64,000 nt of DNA, from the NCBI GenBank assembly GCA_016785225.1, contig JAFBJZ010000772.1, forward strand, positions 1,984,001 to 2,048,000. The letters run 5' to 3'. This DNA comes from Psettodes erumei. Taxonomy: Eukaryota > Chordata > Actinopteri > Pleuronectiformes > Psettodidae. Shown piece after piece: positions 19,367-29,896 of this stretch. Position 1 is the first letter of the stretch, and each line of letters begins with the position of its first letter. The notes under the pieces were generated by a model. That model saw only the letters and a program-made list of their open reading frames with translations. It had not been told where the DNA came from and did not search any database. Position numbers and translations under genes: made by a program.

Positions 19367-22300
19367 TCATGCAGTGCTGAAGCGCCCTGCGCCCTTCCCA
19401 TAGGTGCTGTAATACTCCATTTGAGATAGTTTAGCAATGTCTGGTGTGTTGTTGTTGTTTGCCCGGTTTTCTCGCTCACTGAATTCAAAGCTCTCCTCTT
19501 CATAGTCCTCCTGGCCTTCTGCTTCTTGGGGGGGTTCTGTTAGAAGGAAACAAAGACACAAATGTGATCCCACTCTGTCCTCAGTAACACACACACACAC
19601 ACAGGGCGCTTCCTAAAGACACATGGCCTCACTGAGGACAGCCAGTAGATTGCCCCCCCCACTCCCCTGCCTCAGTATCAGTCTCCACTGATAGAGACAG
19701 GCATGTCTAATCCAGGCAATGCTATATTTACTAAACACACAGGGAGGGAGTGACAGAGAAACATCAAAACACTCGGCCACTAGATTACAGTACACGCTGA
19801 GTCAAAGTGCATTAGAGACAAACTGAGTGACAATAAGGCGACATGAGCAGTCCCACCAGGGGGAAGTCGCGCCGCATAACTCATCAGCAAATTCAAGCGT
19901 CACCAAAGAGTTGCGTCTGTTTCGAAGCAGAGGGCGCAAGTCGGGACATCCGAGGAAGCCGCTCACCTTGACCGTCTATTGAGGCGTCCATGATGCCGTG
20001 CTTCACCTTCATGTGCCGGCTCAGGTTGCCCTTCAGGTTGAACTTGCTGGTGCAGTAAGGGCACTTGAAGGGCTTGCTGCCGGCGTGGAGATGCATGTGG
20101 CCGAGGAGGTTGTACATTCTGTTGAACGACTTCCCGCACACCTGAGAGACAAAGAGCACGGCAGTGAGCGCCCCGCTTCCCCCGCCCCATCAAAATGGGA
20201 CCCATTTTGCGACTGGATGCCGAAGCCCACGTTTGCTCACCTTGCATTTGAAAGGCTTGACGGGGAGGTGGACAATCATGTGCGTTTTGAGCGTCTGCTT
20301 CTGGACAAAGGTCTTGAAGCAGACGTGGCACTGGAAGGGCCTCACGCTGGCATGGATCAACATGTGTCTTTTCAGGTTGGCAGACAGGGTGAACTCTCTG
20401 GCGCAGACGTCACACTTGAATTCTTTCATACCCTGGGGGAAACAAAACAGTGTTAGGGCCTTCTAATTAATTTGGCTAAATCTGTGGTTTTCGAGGAAAA
20501 TAAATAAGGAGTCACGGGGAGGAAACACAAGAGGAGCTCGCATGTGTGCACGAGTTTGCATTCTGGCTTTTGATCCAACTAATGCAGATCACATTAGCCC
20601 CCCCAAGTGTTGAAAGATGGAGTGGAAAAAAAGTCTAAAAGGAAAAATAAGCTTTTAATTTTTTGTTATAGTTTCAACATTTATTTAACTTTTATTTTGA
20701 TTTTTAAACGAAAGCAAATGCCACGATGAGACGTGTGGTTTTTCTTTTCCTCCTATAGAATGAAAAGGGGAGAAAGATCAGACAAAGGAAGTTCGCTCTG
20801 CGAATGACACAACACAAAACACATGCGGGGTGGGGTGGGGGGGCTGGTGGGGGTGTTGAGCCACACAAAAAAAGCTCAAGGCCTTTGATGGTTATGTTTA
20901 CAAAGCAACTGGTTTTGGAAAAAAGGCTGTGGTGCAAGTGTGCAATATACCCCCATTTTTTTCCTACGAGGATTCATACAGAGGCCTGAGTGAAAGAAGC
21001 TAAATTACTCCCCTACAGTCCAAAATCCCTCAGTGGCTTATGTACGCACGTTGAGTTCTGTATTTAGTGATGTCGTATGGTCGCATGAGGCCCCTCTACT
21101 CATGCTCTTGCTTTGATCACACAAATCGCTAGACAAAGGCTCACCACTGGGTCGCAGTACCTTAAGTGCGAGGGCGTGCGCTGGCTGTACCTTGTGAGTG
21201 AGGGCGTGCTGTCGGAGGTGGTGGATCTGGACAAACTCCATGCCACACTCGGGGCAAACGTAGGGCCGCACGTTCTGGTGCTTCATCAAGTGGTTCTGCA
21301 GCTGGCTGCGGTAAGCGAAGGACTTGTGGCACTCCGTGCACTGGTACGTCGTGGGGCCCTGATGGCTGGTCAGGTGGCGCTTCAGGTGCGCGTAGGTCGG
21401 GAACTCCAGGCCACACTGGGTGCACACGTGGCACTGGCCGTTCTCGTGTTTGTTCTCGTGGGTCCGCAGCTCGCTGGGGTAAGCGAAGCCGCGGCCGCAG
21501 AAGCGGCAGCTGTAGGGCTTGACGTCCGAATGCTGCAGCATGTGCCTCTTCAGGTGGCTGGTCTGCGTGAAGGCCTTCTCGCAAACGGTGCACTTGTGCG
21601 GTCGGGTTCCCTGGTGGGTGAGCAGGTGAGTCTGCAGGTGGCTCGGCTGCTTGAAGAGCTTCCCGCAGTGCAGGCATTCGTGGGGCTTAATTCCGTTGTG
21701 GCCCAGGATATGAGTGACCAGATTGTATTTGGACGTGTACGACTTCTCACACATGCGGCACTTCCAGCGCTTCAGACCCTCGCCCACGTCCACGCAGTAA
21801 GACTCGTCGATCTGCACGTTGATGTCCAGCCGGTCAATCTGCATTCGCCTCGCGAGGCCCTCCGGGTCGGACCACAGCATGGCCTGGCCGTTCTCCTCAT
21901 ACTCTCCTGGCAGGGACATGTCGGCAGGCTCATAGGCTACCTCGCTGGACTCATAATATCTGCTCTCCAGAGGGCTGCCGGTGTCTCCGCTGGTTTTGAG
22001 GTTTAGCGCCTCCTCCTCTTCTTCTTCCGCCACCACCAGCTCCTCTTCTTTCCTCTCCCTGTCTCGACCAGCGCTTTCTTCTCGTTCCTGCTCCGGTTGT
22101 CCGTCTGTTGGCCGCCTGGGCGTATCTCGCACGCATGAGGCGCATTTTCCGCAGGCCTGCTCCTCTTTCAGAGACCCATGTTGGGCGACTGGATCCTCTG
22201 ACTTGCCGGGACTGTGCCTGCTGTTCATGTGAATGCAGGAAGGAGGGGAGTCGGACTCAAGTCTTTCACCTTTAACCTGAGCCTGTGGACTCGGTACTTT

Positions 22301-22645
22301 CTGTGGGTGAGCCTCCGGCGGGCCGTCGTTCCTGGGCCTTTTGGTCCTCCCGCGGGGCCCGGGTCGTCGTCTCTCGCTGCAGTGTGGCTGGGGCTCCGGC
22401 TCCCCAGCAGGCTCGGCCAGGTAGTCCCCGTTGGCCCCTATCAGCTGGTCAGCGTACTCGTACTCCATTGCCTCAGGCGGAGGCGGGGGGCACTCCCTGG
22501 GCTCCCCAGTGTAAAAGCCATTAGGAGCAATGGTGGCCCCAAAGATTTCATTCTGGGAGATGAGGCCAAGAACAGCTGCCTGAGCCAGAGATAGCACCAC
22601 CACAGGCTCCGTCTGTGTGCCCACATCCACTTGGCTCTCGGTCAT
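19367..22645 (-). CDS. znf710: Zinc finger protein 710, 11 C2H2 fingers
   Basis: Four coding exons on the minus strand: 22645-21191 (ATG exon, whose acceptor puts its 5' edge at 22684), 20432-20241, 20141-19967 and 19536-19367. Phases are consistent and give 663 residues; I recall human ZNF710 at 664. The N-terminus MTESQVDVGTQTEPVVVLSL and AQAAVLGLISQNEIFGATI match the vertebrate start (GTQTD, VVVLSLAQAAVLGL). Residues about 75-280 are acidic and low-complexity, with little conservation. Eleven C2H2 fingers begin at Cys 296, 324, 352, 380, 408, 436, 464, 492, 520, 548 and 576, in strict 28-residue register. Fingers 8-9 lie in the second coding exon, finger 10 is split by an intron just after its first Cys, and finger 11 is in the third. 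The tail (608-663) is acidic, then NNNNT...MEYYST. It is a predicted nuclear DNA-binding regulator with no defined target here. Start choice follows homology; an upstream in-frame ATG is possible (see 24.8 kb). Confidence 0.95.
20433..21190 (-). other. znf710: znf710 intron between finger-coding exons
   Basis: A 758-bp intron between fingers 7 and 8. It contains a G-rich run on the + strand at about 20825-20856 (ggggtggggtgggggggctgg) that could form a G-quadruplex on the non-template side. Otherwise it is unremarkable. Confidence 0.7.
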
Positions 22646-22684
22646 CTTGGGGAAGGTTCGCACCAAGCGGCTGCTCTCCTCCTC

Positions 22685-24619
22685 CTGAGAGAAAACATAC
22701 AACATAAGTCAGAAAAAGCAAAAAAAAACAAACCCTAATAGCAAGAATAGCCTGTGTCTCTTTTTTTCCGATGTTACAAAACCTGCCTTACACAATGTTT
22801 CCTCGCATAACCCCATTTCCCCATTGTAGCCTAATGATATTGGTAATGTTCCCACTAATACAAACAAAAGGGGTGGTGTGGCACTAACATTGAAATAATT
22901 AGGTTTAGAGCTGTGAAGATTCAGTGTTTCCCATTGACACCAGAAGCGACAGTTGTCTTCCCCATGACTCCAGGAGGGTGTTAAGATCCTGTTTTTCAGG
23001 GGAACTCTGTGAATGCCGCGTTTGGACTACGCCTTGTTTCTTTGCTCTGAATCCACAGAACATTAGATTGAGGAGATAAGGCAGATCTGTGTTAGCGCCC
23101 CACTTCCTTCCTTGACAGGCTTTACAATAATAAAGAACACAACAAGGGATGCAGGTTCAGCCAGGAAGTAGACTTCCGTGGACTGTCCTCAGCACTTCCT
23201 GTGGGGTCCCGTGGCAGCCTCGCTGACCAAAGTCGGCTCATCGCCGGAGCTATCTGTCCCATTCACGAGGAGCCAAGTGTCTTTGCTCCACGTTCAGACG
23301 CTCTCACCGTAACCAACTTCATAATTCCTGCCACAGTGGGCTTCCTTAACAAGATGATATATGCCGGTAGGCAGTCTCATATCCATAACAGACATTCGAT
23401 TGAGCTCCGAGCTCATTCCGTATTCCGGACCGATGCATAAGACCCGCTAACATAATTGTATGGCTCGGAAGTGTTTCAGAGTCACATGCACATGTTCGCC
23501 GCCGCCTGTCAAAGCCGACCGGTGAAAACTGCGAGGGAGAAATTCCGGCGTGCGACCAAACTGGCTCTCTGTGGTAAAGGAGAGGCGGTTACTGTGGGCC
23601 ACGGGTTTGGGGCTGTTTCTCAGCGTGAATCCGACCAGTCGGTAAAACGCATCGAGAGAATCTCTGACCCCTGGTGTCTTTTCAGACTACACACCAGTGT
23701 CTTTCACTCTGTGCCATACGAGCAAGCGCTGCTTCCTCTCCTGACAGAACACGGGGAGAAAAGAAAATAGTGGATGGAGGAAAGTGAAAAGGAAGAGGAG
23801 ATAGTGATATTGCAGGAATAAAGGTGTGTGTGTGTGTGTGTGTGTGTTGGGCGAGGGGAGTAGACCTGGATGCCCTGATAACCACGTCATTTATAATTAC
23901 TGCTTTTAAAGTAGTCAGACAGAGACAGACTGTGTGTTTGTGAGGAAGAAAAGGAAAGAGACTGGGTGTGTATTTGAAAGCATGTTTGTGTGTCTGTGTG
24001 TGTGTGTGTGTGTGAGTGAGAGAGAGAGAGAAAAGAGAGGGAGGGAGGTATGGAGAGAAGGAGAAAGAGCAGTGGGCGGGGGAGGAGTGGAGGGAGGGAG
24101 ACGGAGAGAGAAATGAGATGGAGGGGCTGAAAGATAAAGAAAGAGGGGAGGAGAGGGAGGGGAGGGAAGGGGAACGAGAGATTGAGTGAGCATGTGAGAG
24201 GAGGGAAGAGAGAAAGGAAAAGGAGTGGGAGGGGGTGTGCGGGTGGTGGTGGGGGGGGCGGAGAGAGACAGAAAGACAGAGTGAGTGAGTGAGTGAGAGA
24301 GAAAGAGGGGAAGGAGGGAGGGAGGGAGGGAGGGAAGGAGGGGGAGCTGGAGAGAGAAGAAAAAAGCACAGCAAAATGAAAGGCTGACAAAATGAAAGAG
24401 AAAAAGACAAATGACAAGGAGACAGAGAAGGTAGGCTAGTAATTGCAAGAGTCCTTACTTTCACATTTAAAGTTGCAGCCGAAAGACACCTAAGGACAAA
24501 CAATTAGAGCAGCGGGAGGAAAACGTGCGGCAGAGATAGAAACACAACTCTTATCTTTAAAAGAGAAAAAGATGTTCCCACTGCGGTACGCATATGAATG
24601 TGAAAAGTAATCTGGCTTC

Positions 24620-24658
<39 letters not shown>

Positions 24659-24792
24659 GACTCACGCGCCACAGACACACAAGTGTAAATAACCTCACTA
24701 ACAAACTGCACGAAACAAGTGAGCGCTGCCAACCAACCGCCAGCCCCCGGCGGCGAACGCGTCGCCCTGCAATCCCTCGCTTGCAAACTCAC
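22685..24792 (-). other. 5' intron region of znf710
   Basis: There is no coding exon. The acceptor for the ATG exon (tgttttctctcag) ends at 22685. The stretch includes a TG microsatellite near 23824-23847, a purine-rich tract on the + strand (about 24018-24360) and a CA run at 24622-24655. Long minus-strand frames here are low-complexity Ser/Leu/Pro translations of the purine tract's complement and are not genes. Confidence 0.6.
24622..24655. repeat. (CA)n microsatellite
   Basis: A CA dinucleotide run of about 34 bp, in the sequence downstream of the candidate znf710 first exon. Confidence 0.92.
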
Positions 24793-24885
24793 CACATTGT
24801 TCCTGGAGTGATGTTTGAGGTGTTTCAGGGATCTCATCCTTCAGGAGAAATGAGTGGAGTAAAAAAATCCACCTCCTATTTATAT
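24793..24885 (-). other. znf710: Candidate alternative first exon of znf710 with TATA box
   Basis: On the minus strand a perfect TATAAATA (24884-24877) sits just after a GC-box-like gaccgccccact. About 40 bases on is an ATG (24837-24835), and 45 bases later a strong donor GTG|GTGAGT (exon end 24793). Joined to the known acceptor at 22684, this ATG frame runs MRSLKHLKHHSRNNV-EEESSRLVRTFPK straight into the znf710 start Met, so a 28-residue N-terminal extension is possible. The same bases could instead form an internal 5'UTR exon starting at 24885 after ctctcccacag. The start codon in the next exon matches other vertebrates, so the extension may be untranslated or lineage-specific. Confidence 0.4.
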
Positions 24886-27176
24886 CTGTGGGAGAGTGGG
24901 GCGGTCCCACGGCTCATCCTCCTCCTACTGTTGCTGTTATCAGAACTGACTGTGCCTGCCCCCCTCTCCCTCCACCAACCCTTCACCACACACACACACA
25001 CACAGGCGCGCGCACACACACACACAGCATCACCCCATTTCTTTCTCTTCCTCCCACCCTCTCCTTCCCATCTCACTTCTCTTTCTCTCCTCTTTTCTCT
25101 TACAAACACACACACACACACATCTTATCTTCCTTTCTCACTACATACAATTCAGCATGACCCTTCAACACACATTTCTCTGTGAGGCACACACAGACAC
25201 AGGCTCTATCTCCTCTTGATCACACTTAATACTTTGCATTTCCTTTTATTTCCGCGAGCATGTGCCGAAACGCACAAACAATTACAAAATCTAAATCAGC
25301 AGCTCCTCAGACGGACACATGTGAATTCACGCGCACACGCCCGTTCGCATGCGCTGTGTGTGCAGGCACACGCGCGGAGGCACGCACACACTCCCACAAC
25401 ACGCACAAACGCTCGGAGAGTCTATGGGTGGAGGTGCGTCTGTCAGTGGCAAAACAGTCAGACAGATAATGTCTGAGAAATGCTAAAATTTTAACTTTCC
25501 AGAGACAGTGTAGTTTTGCTGCCATTATTTCTAGATTCAAACTAATTAACTATTGAGACAGCCTGAAGTATACTGTCTGAGAAATTCAGAAGAAAAAAAA
25601 ATTGAGTGACAAAAGAAAAGAGAAGGAGAAAGAAAGGAGAGAAAAGCAGTTAGGAGAGAGGGAGGGAGGGAGGGAGACAGACGTGGGGGAGAAAGAATAA
25701 GGAAGAAAGAAGCAGAGGGAGGGGGAGTGAAGCTGAGTGGAGGAAGAGGAGGAGGGGGTGGGGGGGGGGTGAGAGAGACAGAAAGAAAAAGGGAGAGAGG
25801 AAAGAGAGCCGGGGTGGGGGAGGGAAGAAGAGAATGCAGCAAAAAGGAGGAAGAAGGGAAAGGAGAAACGGGAAAGGGGGGGTGGGGGGTGGGAGGGGTG
25901 GTGGTGGAGGCATAAGAAAGGAAAGAGAAAGAAAGAATAAAAGAGAAAAAAGAAACAGGGGAGGAGGAGGGGAGGGGGAGTGGTGGAGAGGGGGGGTGGG
26001 GATGGGAAGAGAGATAGAGGGAGGGTTGAAAGAAAATGCAGTGAAAGAGAAGAGTGGAGGAGGAGGAGGGGGGTTGGAGGAAAGAAGGAGAGAGAAAAAG
26101 AGAGAGAAAAAAAGGGGGATGGTGGAGTGTGAAAATAAAAAAGAAGAGTCCATCAGCAAGAGAAAAGAGAAGGGGGGGGGTGTAGAATGAAGGAGAGGAG
26201 GAGGAGGTAGTGGTGGTGGTGGTGGTGTGTGTGTGTATGTATGTGGGGGGGGGGGTGAGAGCAAAGGGAATGGAGAGAGGAAAGGAGATAGAGAGACAGA
26301 GAGAGTGAGGAAAAGGAAAAACAGCAAGGGAAGACATTAACTATTGAACTTCCAGATTTCTTTCAGGCTGTGTTGAGAAAACAGTGCGGCAGAGTACCTG
26401 CGGGCTAAGTACAGGTTGTGTGCTCAAGTAGTGAGCGCTGAAGATGATCCTGATAATTAGACAGGTATTCTATTATACCAGAGCTTACCTTTCCTTTTAA
26501 CTAGTCCACAGAGGGCGTGCTGGGGGGGGGAAAAAAAGTGTGTTGTGTACATGTATGTATAGGTGCAGGCGAGCCCGACACATGCCAGTCGTGACTGTAA
26601 GAGCGAGGACCGTGCATAAACATTTCCCACTAAATAACAGGAAAGGGCAAACCTTGAAAACCTTGATCAATCATCAGCGGCTGGGAGTGCTGTGAGAATG
26701 AGAAAGATAGAGAGAAAGGGGAGCGGAGGGGGAGGAGGGAGAGATAGGGAATGAGAGTGAGCGCGAGGGAGGCGGCGGGGGGGGGGCGGTTGGGGTGGGG
26801 GGCGAGAGAGAGAAAGAGAAGGAGATTGAGTGAGGGTGTGAGTGAGGGGGAGAGATAGCAGGAAGTCGAGGGAGAGAGAATGGGAGAGAAAATAGAAGGA
26901 GAGCAAGGGAAGAAACAAAGAGATAAGAGGCTGAAAGACAAAGAAACCACATGGAAGAAACAACAAGGGACACGTACATAAAACAACACAGAACTAGCCT
27001 ATGGGGAAAATGAAAAAGACACAGACAACAAAAGTTTGGGGAAGAAATACACTGGCTCCTTTCCAGGGCCTGAATCTTCATAACGGCAAAACCTGCTTGC
27101 TTGTCCGTTTACTTTGGGTAACGTTTGCGCGCGCGGGGCTCCGGAAAAACTGTAACAGTGGGGTGAAGAAGAAAAA

Positions 27177-27203
27177 AACAACAACAACAACAACAACAAC
27201 AAC
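27177..27203. repeat. (CAA)n trinucleotide repeat
   Basis: About nine CAA units. A second CAA run occurs at 41656-41677. Confidence 0.9.
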
Positions 27204-29871
27204 GTGCAATAAGTGTAAAATTTCATTCAGTTCTTAGATTTCCACAGGTTCCTATGTGCATATGAGACAGAGCCAGAGAGCGAGAGAGAGAGAGCGAGAG
27301 AAAGGGAACTAAGCCATTGCCCTGCTCTCAAGTGTGCTAACCCTCAACTGGGATTTCAGATGTGTGTTTGCGCGTCGTTGCGCGTGCGCGTTCGTCTGAT
27401 GTCTGAGATCAGGGACGGGCACGCACGCGCACACACGGACACACCAACATGCTTTCGGTTCCCCACAGCCCTGAAACAACACACTTCTGACACGGGTGTC
27501 CGTATGACTTATGCTGGGGGGTTTTTCTTGTTGTTTTTTAACCAGTGACTACTTGTCCATTTCCAAAAGGCCGGACCTGGTTCTCTGTTGTTTATCTATA
27601 GGACGACACCCATGCAGTGCAGTGTCACATCCTCTCTGTGATATAGGTCAAAGTTATAACTTTTTTTTTTTTTTTTTGCAGCAAGAGGAAGAGAGCAAGT
27701 CAGAGAGATAGAGAGATAGAGAGTCAGGGAGGTAGAAAGAAAGACAGGGGGATGGGGGGGTAGATTCAGATATCAGCTGTCTGTTTTGCCCCTGAGAAAA
27801 ACTCGAGGAATAATAATAAAAAAAAAAAAAACTGCAGAGGACTCATTGATGACAACTCCCTGTTTTCTCAGTTTCTTCTTTAAAAAAACAACCCAAAACA
27901 AAACAAGTGTCAATACACATTCTGACAAATGTAATTGACAATATGCGGGCGAGAGTTTATCAGCCGTAGGTTAGTCATATATATATACATGTGTGTGTGT
28001 ACACGCTCCTCCTGCTGTATGTTAGCGAGCTCACATTGTCAGTGTGGTTTCTTCATCCAGCCCCAGTGACAGGCTGCATGCAGCCTGAGTTTGCTCTGGC
28101 TGTGTGTGTGAGAGACGCTGTGCTGGGCGACGGCTGTAATTCAACATCCCCTCGCTGTCAGGCAAACTGGGAGCCGTGTGTAGGTTCTGTGCATAGGGGT
28201 TGTTATAGCTACGCTGCTCAGGTGAGGATTTTTCTCATGATTCGGAAGGCGAGGGGAGGGAAGAGAGGAGTCAGTTCGCCCCATGCTTTTTGAACTTTGA
28301 ATTACTGGGCTGATGCTGATGTTTCGGACGGCCATTCCTCTCAGACCAGTGTCTCAGGCGGCGAGCCCACACGCCTTCTGTTATTTCCAGTCCTGGATCA
28401 GTCTCACCTCTGCACGCCATGCTGATATAATAGTAAGTCTCAAGCATGATTAGCTGCTGTAATTAAGCTTTCACGAAGAAGAAAAAAAAAAAGCACAGCG
28501 GGCTTTTTCATGAGCACAGAACAGACAATCACACAGCTTGAATCTAAGCAATGCAGATGGAATATAGCGAAAGTGTATAAAAGCAGCCACACCCTAGTTG
28601 CATGCCTCCAGTTTCTTGTATTAAGGTCAGTAAGAACAGACTGGACACACAAACAGAGAACACAAACTGACAAAAAAAAAAACCAAAACAAAGCCTCAGT
28701 CTCTGTCAGCACTGCCTCGCTCGCTGCTGGGAAGGAGAGCAACTTTAAATGTGAGGCATACGTGATTAGACCAGGCAGACTATAGGTGTAGCGCTTGCAA
28801 CTTCAAGCAAATAAACAAACATGAATCCGCAGCATTTTCTGCATTTCTGATTCAATATTGATGCTTTTCCATGTCTGTTTGCCCCCCCCCTCTTTTCTGC
28901 TGTAAAATTTCTTTCAAATCAAGTCTTAAATTCACTCAACAGATCTTTTTTTTAAAAACAGAAACCACAAGACAGGATGCAGAGATGGCCAGAGCAAAAA
29001 AAAAGAAAGAAAGAAAACCCTAAATAAAAGATTACTCTCCCCATTTTGTAGTGGGGGTACTAAATGGAAAGACAGAATATTAGCAATGAAGTAGCTCTGC
29101 TTGGAGACAACATTGGAGAGAGGAGTGTGGGGAGAGCTTGAAAAAAAAAAGACTGAATATAAAGGAGAAAAGACAGAGTTGAGGGAGGAGAGGAGAAGAG
29201 CATTCAGCAAGGAGGATATAAAAGGAACAGAGAGGGGGGCGAGGGAGTGAGACAGAGAGCTATGGAAGGAAAGAGAGAAAGAGAAGGGAGAGAGAGAGCA
29301 TAAGAGAGCGAGAGAAGAGGGGGGCATGGGAGAGCAAGAGAGAGAGAGAGAGGAGGAGAGAGAGATCAAGAGAAAGAGGGAGGAGGGAGGGGGAGCGAGT
29401 GAGAGAAACAGAGACAGAGGACGAAAGAGAAAGACAGTGAGGAGAGAAAAACAGAGAGGGGGAAGGGAGAAAGAGGGATAGCCACAAGAGACTCAAAAAC
29501 CACAGAATAAAAACCCTCTGTCTGTCTGTAACTCTATATAGATATACAAATATGAATCCTAATATATGGGCACATTGCATTTATTCAATGGGAAGGGATA
29601 GTCAACAGTGCAGAATTCAACATGCACCTCAAGTTCATTCAATAAGTCGGCAAACACAATGTCGGGCCATGGAGAACTCATATCTCCTTATCAGGGATGC
29701 AGTTTTTCATTGCGGTAAGGTGGGAGAGGAATTTTACCAGGATACTTTATCCTATTTTAGTCGCTCTGAAGTCTCTTCCTGCTATGTGATTCATGGAAAA
29801 GTGTGCTTATAAAATGCACTATACGGTTTCGCCGTACCCCCCCCTCCCCACCCCCACCCTGTCGGTGTGCG

Positions 29872-29896
29872 ACGGACAGACGGACGGACGGACGGA
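29872..29896. repeat. (GGAC)n tetranucleotide repeat
   Basis: About six GGAC-type units with one variant (agac), preceded by a C-rich stretch at 29839-29861. Confidence 0.85.

Noticed and set aside
21113..22006. 297-codon + strand open frame
   Set aside because: It is the antisense shadow of the znf710 finger exon, produced by its GC-rich, periodic codon use.
23682..24503. 273-codon minus-strand frame rich in Ser, Leu and Pro
   Set aside because: It is a translation of the complement of GA-rich low-complexity DNA, with no domain-like composition.
25546..26337. 263-codon minus-strand frame
   Set aside because: Same cause: simple-sequence CT-rich DNA lacks frequent stop codons.
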